The notes: a model not told the origin generated them from the sequence alone. DNA of 64,000 nucleotides from Odoribacter splanchnicus DSM 20712 (GCF_000190535.1 NC_015160.1:2046001-2110000), one strand, 5' to 3'. Shown: positions 26,609 to 36,099, counted from the stretch's first letter. Numbers and translations are program-made.

Positions 26609-28012
26609 ATGTTAGAAACATTGAATAACTGGATTATTTCTGCGAACGATTGGATTTGGACATACCTATTAATTATCCTTCTGATTCTGATCGGTTTATA
26701 TTTTACGTTTAAAAGCCGTTTTGTACAATTCCGCTATTTCGGAGAAATGTTCAGGTTATTAGGCCAGGGAGTCAGTAACGGCAAAGGTAAAAATTCCGTT
26801 TCTTCGTTCCAGGCTTTCTGTATAGCGACCGCCTCCCGGGTAGGAACGGGTAATTTAGCCGGAGTAGCGACTGCCGTTGCTTTAGGAGGGTCCGGGGCTG
26901 TTTTCTGGATGTGGGTACTGGCCCTGATCGGTTCTGCCTCGGCTTTCGTCGAGTCGACTTTAGCTCAAATTTATAAAGAAAAAGGTGAACGCTCATTCAT
27001 CGGAGGCCCCGCCTTCTATATCGGAAAAGGACTAAAAAAGAAAGGCCTGGCCCTGCTTTTCGCCTTCATTATTATCATCACTTTCGGCTTGGTCTTCAAT
27101 TCCGTCCAAGCCAATACAATCGCAATCGCTTTTCACGAGATATACGGAACCGGCCAATTAGGTCCGGCCATCATCCTGACCTTTTTCACGCTAATCACTA
27201 TTTTCGGAGGGATACACCGGATAGCACGGGTAGCGGGTATCATCGTTCCGTTTATGGCGATTGCCTATATTTTAGTGGCCTTATTCATTTTATTCAATCA
27301 TATGACCGCTATCCCGGCCCTGATCGGCCATATTTTCTCCAATGCTTTCGGAATAGAGCAAGTTGTCGGTGGAGGACTCGGGGCAACGATCATGCAAGGA
27401 GTAAGGCGAGGCTTATTTTCCAACGAAGCGGGGATGGGTTCCGCTCCCAATGCTGCAGCCACAGCAACCGTTTCCCATCCGGTAAAACAGGGGCTGATAC
27501 AAGCCCTGAGTGTATTCACCGACACCATTGTCATTTGTAGTTGCACCGCTTTTATCATCTTACTTTCGGACCTTCCTCTCGATGGAACCTTGAAAGGCAT
27601 TCAACTGACCCAGGCCGCCGTCGGCCATGAAATCGGTCCCTTCGGAGCTCAGTTTATCGCTTTCTGTATTCTTTTGTTCGCCTTCAGTTCGATTATCGGT
27701 AATTATTCTTACTGTGAAACCAATTTGTTCTTTATATCACGGCATCCGGCCGGTCTGCAAATCTACCGGATAGCCGTCGGAGGAATGGTGTTTTTCGGTT
27801 CGGTAGCCGGTTTGGACATCGTCTGGAATCTGGCAGACCTATTTATGGCCCTCATGACCCTGATCAACCTGATCGCCCTCATCTTTCTTGGTCATTTAGC
27901 TTTAAAAGCCCTAAAAAACTACAACGATCAAAAACGCCGGGGTATCAAAAGCCCGGTATTCAAAGCCAGCGATATCCCGGAAATAGAAGACCAACTTTCC
28001 GAATGGAAGTAG
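26609..28012 (+). CDS. Alanine/glycine:cation symporter (AGCS family)
   Basis: A 467-residue polytopic inner-membrane carrier, normal family length, that takes up alanine or glycine with Na+ or H+. Family motifs seen: VSSFQAFCIATASRVGTGNL AGVATAV near 65-90, GGPAFYIGKGL near 130, and RRGLFSNEAGMGSAPNAAAT near 265-285. At least ten hydrophobic segments follow one another, and the soluble C-terminal tail ends in DIPEIEDQLSEWK. It stands alone between the repeat-rich gap and ridA; related Bacteroidales genomes often carry several copies. Confidence 0.93.
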   Translation: MLETLNNWIISANDWIWTYLLIILLILIGLYFTFKSRFVQFRYFGEMFRLLGQGVSNGKGKNSVSSFQAFCIATASRVGTGNLAGVATAVALGGSGAVFWMWVLALIGSASAFVESTLAQIYKEKGERSFIGGPAFYIGKGLKKKGLALLFAFIIIITFGLVFNSVQANTIAIAFHEIYGTGQLGPAIILTFFTLITIFGGIHRIARVAGIIVPFMAIAYILVALFILFNHMTAIPALIGHIFSNAFGIEQVVGGGLGATIMQGVRRGLFSNEAGMGSAPNAAATATVSHPVKQGLIQALSVFTDTIVICSCTAFIILLSDLPLDGTLKGIQLTQAAVGHEIGPFGAQFIAFCILLFAFSSIIGNYSYCETNLFFISRHPAGLQIYRIAVGGMVFFGSVAGLDIVWNLADLFMALMTLINLIALIFLGHLALKALKNYNDQKRRGIKSPVFKASDIPEIEDQLSEWK

Positions 28013-28090
28013 TGCTGAGCGTGAATCTTATTTTATTGTTAAAATAGCGCATTCTTCTTATAACGATTCCGAATATCTGATTTCATTTTT

Positions 28091-28098
28091 TAATTTTG
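28091..28098 (+). promoter_or_regulatory. Putative -7 promoter element (TAATTTTG) of ridA
   Basis: TAATTTTG fits TAnnTTTG and lies 41 nt before the ridA ATG. No -33 element is evident. Confidence 0.35.
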
Positions 28099-28139
28099 TG
28101 ACAACATTTATAAAAGTCAAATTCTTAAAATAGAGCATC

Positions 28140-28517
28140 ATGAAAAAAGTTATCAATTCACCGAAAGCACCGAAAGCGATCGGTCCTTACAGCCAAGCTA
28201 TTGAAGTAAACGGAATGATCTATATCAGCGGTCAGCTGCCCGTAGACGTAAATACCGGTAAATTCGCCGAAGGCGGTATCCAGGAACAAACCGAACAATC
28301 TTTAAAAAACATCGGTTATATTCTCGAAGCTGCCGGTTGTACTTATGATAATGTAGTAAAAACTACCTGTTTGCTAAGCGACATCGCTAATTTCAAAGCC
28401 ATGAACGAAGTCTACGCAAAATATTTCACCCAGGATTGCCCGGCTCGTGCTGCTTTTGCCGTAAAAGATCTGCCTATGGGAGCTTTGGTTGAAATCGAAG
28501 TCGTAGCTGCCAAATAA
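28140..28517 (+). CDS. ridA: RidA-family enamine/imine deaminase
   Basis: A 125-residue protein of the YjgF/YER057c/UK114 family. It hydrolyses reactive 2-aminoacrylate and related imines released by PLP enzymes such as threonine or serine dehydratase, and acts as a cytoplasmic trimer. Signature stretches are AIGPYSQAI near the N-terminus, YISGQLPVDV and the terminal DCPARAAFAVKDLPMGALVE. The active-site Arg of the CPARAAF motif and the terminal Glu of LVEIE are both present, so activity is expected. Single gene, closed by a terminator shared with the convergent HsmA-like gene. Confidence 0.93.
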   Translation: MKKVINSPKAPKAIGPYSQAIEVNGMIYISGQLPVDVNTGKFAEGGIQEQTEQSLKNIGYILEAAGCTYDNVVKTTCLLSDIANFKAMNEVYAKYFTQDCPARAAFAVKDLPMGALVEIEVVAAK

Positions 28518-28537
28518 GTAGCATACGACATTCCGGT

Positions 28538-28590
28538 TGATCAGCGTTCTTTCTTCCTAATCAAGTTTGAAGGACCGCTGATCATTTTTA
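28538..28590 (+). terminator. Rho-independent terminator after ridA
   Basis: TGATCAGCG (28538-28546) pairs with CGCTGATCA (28576-28584), followed by TTTTTA. It reaches the stop codon of the convergent gene. Confidence 0.75.
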
Positions 28591-28992
28591 TATCTTCGCC
28601 GTCATTCCCAGATAAACCCCGATAAAATAAGGAATCAGCCATACCCACCAAACAATGACACTGAAACGGCTGAAATTGCGTTTCGCCCGGGCGGAACCTT
28701 TCCGAAATGTCCAGAAAGCCCACAACGCATGAATCGCCATTAGAAACACGGCAATACTACCTAAAACAGCATGTAAACGGTTGTCCTGACCGGTAAGCCG
28801 TACCAGCTCTGCCATAAAAGCAGTACCGACAAAATCACACACCAAACCTAATCCAAAAGCAGTCACGTGCCACCCTTTCAAACGCCCCTGTATACGTTCA
28901 CTCCATACCCCTACGGAATAAAAGATCAAAGCCATTGAAATAATAACGATCGCAGCCAACAAAAACTCATCATCATACGTTGTCAATCCCAT
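28588..28992 (-). CDS. HsmA-family (TIGR03987-like) four-helix membrane protein
   Basis: A 134-residue inner-membrane protein with four hydrophobic segments: LLAAIVIISMALIFYSVGVW, WHVTAFGLGLVCDFVGTAFM, VLGSIAVFLMAIHALWAFWT and VIVWWVWLIPYFIGVYLGM. Helices 2 and 3 hold a conserved Asp and His (CDFVGTAFM, LHAVLGSIAVFLMAIHALWA), which match the TIGR03987/HsmA small membrane family. Its function is not established. Monocistronic and convergent with ridA. Confidence 0.75.
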   Translation of the reverse strand: MGLTTYDDEFLLAAIVIISMALIFYSVGVWSERIQGRLKGWHVTAFGLGLVCDFVGTAFMAELVRLTGQDNRLHAVLGSIAVFLMAIHALWAFWTFRKGSARAKRNFSRFSVIVWWVWLIPYFIGVYLGMTAKI

Positions 28993-29054
28993 GTCATTTG
29001 TATTTACTTATAACAAATACGCACAAACCGACAAACATGTTTCTGACAATCCAA

Positions 29055-29453
29055 CTAACTTTTATACTCATAAGTCGTCAGCCATTGCTTCAATTCAGTG
29101 GTCCGGTTCATCCGGTCCATAGAAAATTCCTGACTACGGATATCGATGACCTCGTATAATTCGATGATCTTCCGATAGAGGATCGCCTGAATCCCGGCAT
29201 CTGTCAGCCTCCGGGCATCCCGGTAAATCAATTCGGTCAACATTTCCAATTTATAGATCGGATCGTCTGCAAAAAAAGTCGTGATCTCTTCGGTATCGGC
29301 CTGGATAAACCAATCCCGGTCTTTGTTGAAATAAGAAGCATACATTCCGGCATAAGGCGACTCGTCGTTCATCTGGCGCTTACCGTCCCGGACATCGTCC
29401 AATTCCTCGAAGAAAGTCTTTATAACTGTGGCTATCAAATCTCTTGCTAACAT
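29055..29453 (-). CDS. Conserved hypothetical helical protein, family not recognised
   Basis: About 132 residues from ATG 29453 (MLARDLIATVIKTFFEELDD). No signal peptide or membrane helix; the predicted content is mostly alpha-helical with acidic and basic faces (YKLEMLTELIYRDARRLTDA, ILYRKIIELYEVIDIRSQEF). The N-terminal MLxRDLI...IKTFFEEL start resembles small uncharacterised cytoplasmic proteins, but I cannot name the family. A longer frame reaches ATG 29549; the shorter start is preferred because a TATCTTTA promoter-like sequence lies in between. Divergent from rubrerythrin. Confidence 0.65.
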   Translation of the reverse strand: MLARDLIATVIKTFFEELDDVRDGKRQMNDESPYAGMYASYFNKDRDWFIQADTEEITTFFADDPIYKLEMLTELIYRDARRLTDAGIQAILYRKIIELYEVIDIRSQEFSMDRMNRTTELKQWLTTYEYKS

Positions 29454-29674
29454 AGTGGTTTCGAGTTGCTGAATTTTAGGTAAAGATATAAGCTTTCGAT
29501 TAAAAACGATAGTTTTAAAGAAAAAATTTATCTGCCTGATTCTTTGCATCCAACTATTTTCTTTATAAATAATCTCTATAAATTTATAAAAATAAAGTAT
29601 TTGTTTATTATTTTTATATGCGTTAAAATTGCAGTATAAAAGTGCGATACTAAATCATTTTAATCAATAAGACT

Positions 29675-30247
29675 ATGAGTATTAAAGGAACGAAAACCGA
29701 ACAAAATCTGTTAAAATCATTTGCCGGAGAGTCACAGGCCCGGAGCCGTTATACTTTTTTTGCCAGTGTAGCTAAAAAAGAAGGTTATGAACAAATCGCC
29801 GGTGTTTTCATGGAAACTGCCGAGCAGGAAAAAGAGCACGCGAAGAAATTCTTCAAATACCTCGAGGGAGGAATGGTAGAAATTACCGCCAGTTATCCGG
29901 CCGGTATAATCAGTACGACAGCTGAAAATCTGAAAGCAGCCGCCGATGGAGAGAATGAAGAATGGGCAGATCTGTACCCGGAATTTGCTCAAATAGCACA
30001 GGAAGAAGGTTTCCCGCAAATCGCCAATACTTTCCGTCAGATTGCAAAGGTCGAAGCCGAACACGAAGCTCGCTACCGCAAACTACTGGAACGGGTAGAA
30101 ACCGGTAAAGTTTTCGAACGGGATGAAGAGATCGAATGGCAATGCCGTAATTGCGGATACGTATTGAAAGGCAAGAAAGCTCCGATGAAATGCCCGGCAT
30201 GCGAACATCCTCAGGCTTATTTCGAACCGAAAAAAAATAATTATTAA
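29675..30247 (+). CDS. rbr: Rubrerythrin
   Basis: A 190-residue non-heme diiron peroxidase that reduces H2O2 in anaerobes. The ferritin-like domain (residues 1-145) carries the iron-binding glutamates in [31 protein letters not shown] and [15 protein letters not shown]. The C-terminal rubredoxin-like domain has the four cysteines of QCRNCGY and [13 protein letters not shown]. Length and domain order are standard. Stand-alone gene with its own terminator; oxidative-stress induction is typical for the family but no regulator site was recognised. Confidence 0.95.
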   Translation: MSIKGTKTEQNLLKSFAGESQARSRYTFFASVAKKEGYEQIAGVFMETAEQEKEHAKKFFKYLEGGMVEITASYPAGIISTTAENLKAAADGENEEWADLYPEFAQIAQEEGFPQIANTFRQIAKVEAEHEARYRKLLERVETGKVFERDEEIEWQCRNCGYVLKGKKAPMKCPACEHPQAYFEPKKNNY

Positions 30248-30329
30248 GAATTTAACAAAACAATGTAAATTATATTAACCCGGCAGCGCTATTTACCGGA
30301 AAATATCAAATTTATATCGTTTGCAAGCC

Positions 30330-30360
30330 AAAAAGAGTCGTTAAAAACGGCTCTTTTTTA
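30330..30360 (+). terminator. Rho-independent terminator after rubrerythrin
   Basis: AAAAAGAGTCGTT pairs with AACGGCTCTTTTT (one G-T pair, 4-nt loop) and runs into TTTTTTA, 83 nt after the stop. Confidence 0.75.
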
Positions 30361-30371
30361 TTTATTTCTTA

Positions 30372-30379
30372 TAACTTTG
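30372..30379 (+). promoter_or_regulatory. Putative -7 promoter element (TAACTTTG) of MFS gene
   Basis: TAACTTTG matches TAnnTTTG, 41 nt before the ATG at 30421 and just downstream of the previous terminator. The -33 region is only T-rich. Confidence 0.4.
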
Positions 30380-30420
30380 GCGGCATCGTGGGGATTATAT
30401 TTTAATCTAAATAAAAAACT

Positions 30421-31839
30421 ATGACTGAAAAAATTTACAAACTTTTGAAAGACTCTCCTGCTATGCGCTGGACAGCCTTGGTATTATTAGCCTCGGCGAT
30501 GTTCTTTGCCTACATGTTCGTAGACATCTTATCACCTCTACAGGCCATGCTGCAAGAAACAAAAGGCTGGGACCCGGCAGCCTACGGGACCTATCAGGGA
30601 AGTGAAACCTTTTTGAATGTATTTGTTTTCTTCCTGATCTTTGCCGGTATTATCCTGGATAAAATCGGAGTACGTAACACCGCCTTACTATCCGGCGCCT
30701 TGATGGTAATCGGTGCTTACCTCAAATACTGGGCCGTATCCGACGGTTTCACCGGAGGGGCTACCGATGAATATCTCAAAAATTTCTGGAATTTCTTCCC
30801 TTTCTATGAAGGCATGCCTTCTTCGGCTAAAATGGCTGCTTTAGGCTTTATGATCTTCGGTTGTGGGGTAGAAATGGCAGGTATAACCGTATCGAAAGGT
30901 ATCGTCAAATGGTTTAAAGGTAAAGAAATGGCTTTGGCGATGGGACTGGAAATGGCTATCGCCCGTATCGGTGTTGCAGCAGCCGTACTGATCTCTCCGG
31001 CAATCGCCAATATGGGAGGTGTAAAAGATGTGTCCCGCTCTGTTTTATTCTGTGTCATCCTATTGCTCATCGGTTTTATTGCTTTCTGTGTCTATTTTGT
31101 CATGGACAAAAAACTGGAAAAACAAATGGGAGAAAGTGGAGAAGAACCGGAAGAACCCTTCCAAATCAAGGACCTGGGATTGATTTTTTCCAGTAAAGTA
31201 TTCTGGATCGTCGCCTTACTGTGCGTGTTATATTATTCCGCGATTTTCCCATTCCAGAAATATGCCATCAATATGTTGCAATGTAATCTGGATTTTACAG
31301 CCGAAAAAGCAGGTATGATCTTTTCTGTATTTCCCTTAGGAGCGGCAGCCATTACACCGCTATTAGGTAACTTCCTGGATCGTAAAGGGAAAGGTGCTTC
31401 GATGTTAATCTACGGAGCTTTTCTGATGATTATCTGTCATCTGGCTTTTGCCCTGGCCTTACCGGCTTTAAAAGGCAGTATTGCCGGGCCGATCGTCGCT
31501 TTCACCTCTATCGTGCTGTTAGGAATTTCTTTCTCTCTGGTACCGGCTGCGTTATGGCCCAGTGTTCCCAAATTGGTAGACAACCGTCTATTGGGTTCTG
31601 CTTATGCCGTGATATTCTGGATTCAGAATATCGGTTTATTCGCTTTCCCGATGATCATCGGGAAAGTATTGGCAGCAGTAAACCCCGGTATCGAAGATCC
31701 GTTGCAATATAACTACACCGTTCCGATGCTGATTTTCGCCAGCCTCGGCGTATTCGCACTGTTCCTGGGTCTGTGGTTAAAAGCAGAGGACAAGAAAAAA
31801 GGATATGGTTTGGAATTACCCAATATCAAGAAAGATTAG
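30421..31839 (+). CDS. Major facilitator superfamily transporter
   Basis: A 472-residue inner-membrane protein with about 12 hydrophobic segments. The loop after helix 2 reads GIILDKIGVRNTALLSGAL, the MFS D-(K/R)-x-G-x-R motif, and the corresponding loop in the second half is FLDRKGKGASMLI. A central cytoplasmic loop (DKKLEKQMGESGEEPEEPF) separates the halves. The substrate is not evident; similar Bacteroidales proteins are annotated only as MFS or nitrate/oxalate-type carriers. Single gene with its own promoter element and a strong terminator. Confidence 0.88.
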   Translation: MTEKIYKLLKDSPAMRWTALVLLASAMFFAYMFVDILSPLQAMLQETKGWDPAAYGTYQGSETFLNVFVFFLIFAGIILDKIGVRNTALLSGALMVIGAYLKYWAVSDGFTGGATDEYLKNFWNFFPFYEGMPSSAKMAALGFMIFGCGVEMAGITVSKGIVKWFKGKEMALAMGLEMAIARIGVAAAVLISPAIANMGGVKDVSRSVLFCVILLLIGFIAFCVYFVMDKKLEKQMGESGEEPEEPFQIKDLGLIFSSKVFWIVALLCVLYYSAIFPFQKYAINMLQCNLDFTAEKAGMIFSVFPLGAAAITPLLGNFLDRKGKGASMLIYGAFLMIICHLAFALALPALKGSIAGPIVAFTSIVLLGISFSLVPAALWPSVPKLVDNRLLGSAYAVIFWIQNIGLFAFPMIIGKVLAAVNPGIEDPLQYNYTVPMLIFASLGVFALFLGLWLKAEDKKKGYGLELPNIKKD

Positions 31840-31861
31840 AAATAAGAAATGATAAATCAGA

Positions 31862-31896
31862 TAACGGGAATTACGATGTAATTCCCGTTATTTTTT
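31862..31896 (+). terminator. Rho-independent terminator after MFS gene
   Basis: TAACGGGAATTAC (31862-31874) pairs perfectly with 31878-31890 (13 bp, 3-nt loop), followed by a T-run. Confidence 0.85.
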
Positions 31897-31897
31897 G

Positions 31898-31905
31898 TAA
31901 ATTTG
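31898..31905 (+). promoter_or_regulatory. Putative -7 promoter element (TAAATTTG) of oxidoreductase gene
   Basis: TAAATTTG fits TAnnTTTG and lies 23 nt before ATG 31929, right after the preceding terminator. Confidence 0.4.
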
Positions 31906-31928
31906 TTGAATAGTTGCAAAACAAGTAA

Positions 31929-32879
31929 ATGATGAATAGAATCACTCAATTATTCGGTATCGAATATCCCATCATCCAGGGAGGAATGGTATGGTGCAGT
32001 GGCTGGCGGCTGGCTTCGGCCGTAAGTAATAACGGAGGTCTCGGTTTATTAGGCGCCGGCTCGATGCATTGCGATACGTTAACGGAGCATATCCGCAAGA
32101 TGAAAGAGGCCACTGACCGCCCATGGGGGGTAAATGTGCCGTTACTTTATCCGGAAATCGATAAACTCATGGGAATACTAGCGGACGAACAGGTAAAGAT
32201 CGTGTTCACTTCTGCCGGTAGCCCTAAAAAATGGACTTCTTTTTTGAAATCTCACGGTATGACGGTCGTTCACGTCGTCAGCAGCGCCTCATTCGCTCAA
32301 AAATGTGAAGAAGCCGGATGTGATGCCATAGTTGCCGAAGGCTTCGAAGCAGGAGGACATAACGGACGGGAAGAAACCAGTACGCTGACTCTGATCCCGA
32401 ACGTCGCTGCTCATTGCCGCCTTCCGCTGATCGCTGCAGGGGGTATCGCTTCCGGTAAAGCAATGCTGGCCGCCATGATCTTGGGAGCCGAAGGGGTACA
32501 GATCGGAAGCCGGTTCGCCGTAGCTACCGAATCGTCCGCTCATCCGAATTTCAAACAGCAGGTGTGGAAAACTCCTGAAGGAGGGACGATGCTGGCCCTG
32601 AAAAAAATAGCCCCAACCCGATTGATTAAAAATGAATTTTACGAACAAGTCAAAACACTGGAAGACCAAGGAGCAGACTCCGATACCCTGAAAGAGCTGC
32701 TGGGCAAAGGAAGAGCTAAACAAGGGATCTTCGAAGGCAATCTGGCAGAAGGCGAACTCGAAATAGGACAAATCGCTTCGATGCTCAAGGGCGAAGAAAG
32801 TGTTGCCGAGATCATGCAGGACTTGCTCCGGGATTATAACCAAAGTATAAACCGATGCAGCAATTCAGTCTCCTTCTGA
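31929..32879 (+). CDS. Nitronate monooxygenase / FabK-like FMN oxidoreductase
   Basis: A 316-residue TIM-barrel flavoprotein. It begins ITQLFGIEYPIIQGGMVW and has the glycine-rich SNNGGLGLLGAGSM, the FMN phosphate-binding LIAAGGIASGKAMLAAMILG and GVQIGSRFAVATESSAHPNF, and the EGFEAGGHNG motif around the active-site His. The same fold serves as 2-nitropropane dioxygenase or as enoyl-ACP reductase II (FabK). The AEGxEAGGH form and small size fit FabK-like enzymes as well, so the substrate is undecided. It leads a possible operon with the M16 pair 30 nt downstream. Confidence 0.88.
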   Translation: MMNRITQLFGIEYPIIQGGMVWCSGWRLASAVSNNGGLGLLGAGSMHCDTLTEHIRKMKEATDRPWGVNVPLLYPEIDKLMGILADEQVKIVFTSAGSPKKWTSFLKSHGMTVVHVVSSASFAQKCEEAGCDAIVAEGFEAGGHNGREETSTLTLIPNVAAHCRLPLIAAGGIASGKAMLAAMILGAEGVQIGSRFAVATESSAHPNFKQQVWKTPEGGTMLALKKIAPTRLIKNEFYEQVKTLEDQGADSDTLKELLGKGRAKQGIFEGNLAEGELEIGQIASMLKGEESVAEIMQDLLRDYNQSINRCSNSVSF

Positions 32880-32909
32880 CTTCCGGCAAAATAAAAATAA
32901 TGATATACT

Positions 32910-34148
32910 ATGATCCAATTTTCCCGTCATATTCTCGATAATGGCCTGACAGTTATTTGCCATACCGACAAAAGTACCCCTTTCGTCTCGGTAAACGTAC
33001 TTTATAAGGTCGGTTCACGCAATGAACAAGCGGACAAAACCGGTTTCGCCCATTTATTCGAACACCTGATGTTCAGCGGTTCCACTCATATCGAAGACTA
33101 TGACAAACATGTGCAGCTGGCCGGAGGAGAAAGCAATGCCTACACGACCAATGACCTGACCAACTATTACATCACCATACCTGCCTCGAATATCGAGACA
33201 GCTCTTTGGCTGGAATCCGACCGTATGGCAGGTTTGAACCTTTCGCCATCTTCCCTGGATATACAAAAACACGTCGTTATCGAAGAATTTAAACAACGCT
33301 ATCTGAATAATCCTTACGGAGACCTATGGCTGAAGCTGCGTCCCCTGGCTTACAAAGTGCACCCTTATCGATGGGCTACGATCGGAGTATCGCCGGAACA
33401 TATAGAAAGGGCAACTCTGGAAGATGTCGGGGCTTTTTTCCGGCAATTCTATGCACCCGACAACGCAATCGTCAGCATCTGCGGTAATATCGCAGAAGAC
33501 AAGGCTTTAGAGTTGGTAAAAAAATGGTTCGGCGACATTCCACCAGCCCACGGACCGGTTAGTCACATCCCTGCCGAACCCCGGCAAACAGAGGAACGCC
33601 GTTCGATCGTCCCGGATAACAATGTGCCGGCAGACGCTATTTATAAGGTATTTCACATGGGTGGACGGGATAGCGACGATTTTTATGCCTGTGATATCAT
33701 CTCCGACATTTTATCCAACGGGCAATCTTCACGTCTCTACGTCAACCTGATCAAAAACCAACGTTTATTTTCCGGTATAGACGCCTATGTCTCGGGCGAC
33801 CGGGATCCGGGATTATTCATTTTCAGTGGTAAACTATCCGAAGGTATCGACATCCGTCAGGCAGAAGCGGCAATAGACCAGGAAATCGAGCATTTTATAA
33901 AGGATGAAATTACCGTTCGGGAGGTGGAAAAAATCATCCATAAAACCGAAGCCCGCATCTCTTATAGTGAAATCAGCTATCAAAGTAAAGCCAGCAATCT
34001 AGCCTTTTTCGAGTTTCTAGGAGACGTCGACCTGATCAATACAGAAGGTAAACGTTATAACGATATTACGGTCGACAAAATCAAAACTACTGCCAGGGAA
34101 CTATTCCGAAAAGAAAATTGTTCTACCCTTTGGTATCTGAAAAAATAA
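32910..34148 (+). CDS. M16 family zinc metallopeptidase, catalytic subunit
   Basis: A 412-residue pitrilysin-family half-size peptidase. The inverted zinc motif HLFEH is at residues 48-52 in GFAHLFEHLMFSG, and the downstream acidic ligand is in the HVVIEEFKQRYLNNPYGDLW segment. The C-terminal half is the second M16 domain (NGQSSRLYVNLIKNQRLFSG). No signal peptide is seen, so it is probably cytoplasmic. It is followed 40 nt later by a second M16 protein lacking the zinc site, and the two should form a heterodimeric peptidase of the type in which one chain gives the zinc site and the other the substrate-binding Arg/Tyr pair. Confidence 0.92.
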   Translation: MIQFSRHILDNGLTVICHTDKSTPFVSVNVLYKVGSRNEQADKTGFAHLFEHLMFSGSTHIEDYDKHVQLAGGESNAYTTNDLTNYYITIPASNIETALWLESDRMAGLNLSPSSLDIQKHVVIEEFKQRYLNNPYGDLWLKLRPLAYKVHPYRWATIGVSPEHIERATLEDVGAFFRQFYAPDNAIVSICGNIAEDKALELVKKWFGDIPPAHGPVSHIPAEPRQTEERRSIVPDNNVPADAIYKVFHMGGRDSDDFYACDIISDILSNGQSSRLYVNLIKNQRLFSGIDAYVSGDRDPGLFIFSGKLSEGIDIRQAEAAIDQEIEHFIKDEITVREVEKIIHKTEARISYSEISYQSKASNLAFFEFLGDVDLINTEGKRYNDITVDKIKTTARELFRKENCSTLWYLKK

Positions 34149-34188
34149 CTGTTTTCACGACAGAAAAAGATAATCTAAAACCAAGCCT

Positions 34189-35469
34189 ATGATGCCCAAC
34201 CGAAATATAGCCCCAAGAATAACTCCGCTATCCACTCCGAGTCTCCTGCCCTACCAATGCCTGATATTGGCCAACGGAACAGAAATCTTTTACCTGAACG
34301 ATCCATTACAGGAAGTTTTTAAAATCGACGTTGTCTTCGAGGCCGGAATCTATTATCAATCCCAACCCCTGGTTGCCTCGACTACAGTCAATATGCTGAA
34401 CGAAGGCACATTGCACCATTCAGCAGAAGCAATCGCCGACCAGTTCGACTATTACGGGGCCTATGTGGATTTCAGTTGTGGCCTGAATAAAACCGAAGTA
34501 AGCCTGCTTTCCCTGAATAAATATGCCACAGAAACATTGACCATGCTGGCAGAAATCATTACAGAAAGTAATATTCCGGACAAAGAACTCGAGATATACC
34601 TGACGAATAAACGCCAGGAATACTTGGTCAACCTGGAAAAAACCAGCTATCTGGCCAAACAAAAATTTTCCGCCCTGATCTTCGGGGAAGATCATCCCTA
34701 TGCCAACCGGATCGAGGAAAGTGATTATCAACGAATCACCGTTTCCCTCATCCGCGATTTTTATCACCGGTATTATCAAGCCGGACAATTCCGGATTTTT
34801 ATTTGTGGTCATGTAAACGAAGGACTGTTAAATACGGTAACCCGTTTATTCGGAAATCTTCCCATTCCGTCCCCCGGGAATATTTCAAAAAAACTACCGT
34901 TTCATGCAGCTCAACCAGGCCGTTATCATGTATCCAAAGAAAACTGTGTCCAATCCAGCATCCGCATCGGTAAATCCAGTGTACGGCTGACAGACGACGA
35001 TTATGCCGGTTATATGCTTTTGAACACAATTTTGGGTGGTTATTTCGGCTCACGCCTGATGTCGAATATCCGGGAAGAAAAAGGATATACTTACGGGATC
35101 GGCTCTTTCAATGTCTCTCTGCCCCAAAGAAGTTATTGGAGTATCACCACCGAAGTCAATAACGAATATACAGAAGCAACGATCGAGGAAATCTTTAAAG
35201 AAATACACAAACTCCGGACAGAAACAGTGCCTGCCGAAGAACTGAATCTGGTGAAAAATTATTTATACGGCGATTTACTCCGTGAATTAGACGGGGTATT
35301 CGCTCAAAGCGATTCCTTAAAACATAAACTGAATTACGGTTTGGACAATAGCTTTTATATCGGGATCATTGAAAAAATCAGACAATGCACCCCCGAAGCG
35401 ATACTGGAATTGGCCGACAAATATTGGAACCCTGAAGAGATGTATATCGTCACTGCCGGACAACCTTAA
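34189..35469 (+). CDS. M16 family protein, non-catalytic R/Y subunit
   Basis: A 426-residue M16-fold protein. At the position of the zinc motif it reads TTVNMLNEGTLHHSAEAIAD, so no HxxEH is present. The C-terminal half keeps GGYFGSRLMSNIREEKGYTY, holding the Arg and Tyr that bind substrate in M16 complexes. It complements the adjacent subunit, which has the zinc site but lacks this R...Y block, as in known two-subunit M16 peptidases. No signal peptide. Cytoplasmic processing of small peptides is the likely role. Confidence 0.9.
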   Translation: MMPNRNIAPRITPLSTPSLLPYQCLILANGTEIFYLNDPLQEVFKIDVVFEAGIYYQSQPLVASTTVNMLNEGTLHHSAEAIADQFDYYGAYVDFSCGLNKTEVSLLSLNKYATETLTMLAEIITESNIPDKELEIYLTNKRQEYLVNLEKTSYLAKQKFSALIFGEDHPYANRIEESDYQRITVSLIRDFYHRYYQAGQFRIFICGHVNEGLLNTVTRLFGNLPIPSPGNISKKLPFHAAQPGRYHVSKENCVQSSIRIGKSSVRLTDDDYAGYMLLNTILGGYFGSRLMSNIREEKGYTYGIGSFNVSLPQRSYWSITTEVNNEYTEATIEEIFKEIHKLRTETVPAEELNLVKNYLYGDLLRELDGVFAQSDSLKHKLNYGLDNSFYIGIIEKIRQCTPEAILELADKYWNPEEMYIVTAGQP

Positions 35470-35571
35470 CCTACCCGGTAAGGGACAGGAGATCGGCCGG
35501 AAGATGGAAATACATGATTCGTTTGGTATAGTTTTTGTTTTCTAATTATCAAACAACTAAATAATAAGACC

Positions 35572-36099
35572 ATGAAAAAACTTATTTTTATTTCGTTATT
35601 ATTCTCTATTCTGTCCCTCTCTGTTTCCGCACAGAAACCCACCAAGGCAGAAAAAGCAGCGCAACTGGAACAAGAATTTCAGCAGACCCGGCAATTGATT
35701 GAAAGCAATCATTTCCAATTCGAACTCAACCGGGTATATCCCCAGGATGGCCAAGATCTCAGCCGTTTCAATCCCAGAGGTAAGTTCGTTATTACCGACT
35801 CGGTCGCTAAAGGTACCCTTCCCTTTTTCGGCCGGGCTTATTCCCTTCCCTACGGTGAAGGCGGAGGCATTGAATTCGACGGGGTGATGAAGGACCAATC
35901 CCTGAAAATCGAACACAAAAAGAAAAGAAAAATCCTGATTTACCGTTTTTCTATCACCGCCAAAAACGATACATACCAGATTTCCATGGAAATTTCAGGA
36001 GGTGGGAATTGCTCGGTAAACCTGAACAGCAACAATCGGGCACAAATTTCCTATTCCGGGACCGTCAGTCCGGTTAAAGACGAAACAGGAAAGTCGTAA
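35572..36099 (+). CDS. DUF4251 exported protein
   Basis: A 175-residue protein with a Sec signal (KKLIFISLLFSILSLSVSAQ). The body matches DUF4251 of Bacteroidales: a helical NHFQFELNRVYPQDGQD segment, VAKGTLPFFGRAYSLPYGEG near the centre, YRFSITAKNDTYQISMEISG and a terminal NNRAQISYSGTVSP. Function unknown; a periplasmic location is likely. The gene at 36169 is a divergent tandem paralogue. Confidence 0.82.
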   Translation: MKKLIFISLLFSILSLSVSAQKPTKAEKAAQLEQEFQQTRQLIESNHFQFELNRVYPQDGQDLSRFNPRGKFVITDSVAKGTLPFFGRAYSLPYGEGGGIEFDGVMKDQSLKIEHKKKRKILIYRFSITAKNDTYQISMEISGGGNCSVNLNSNNRAQISYSGTVSPVKDETGKS

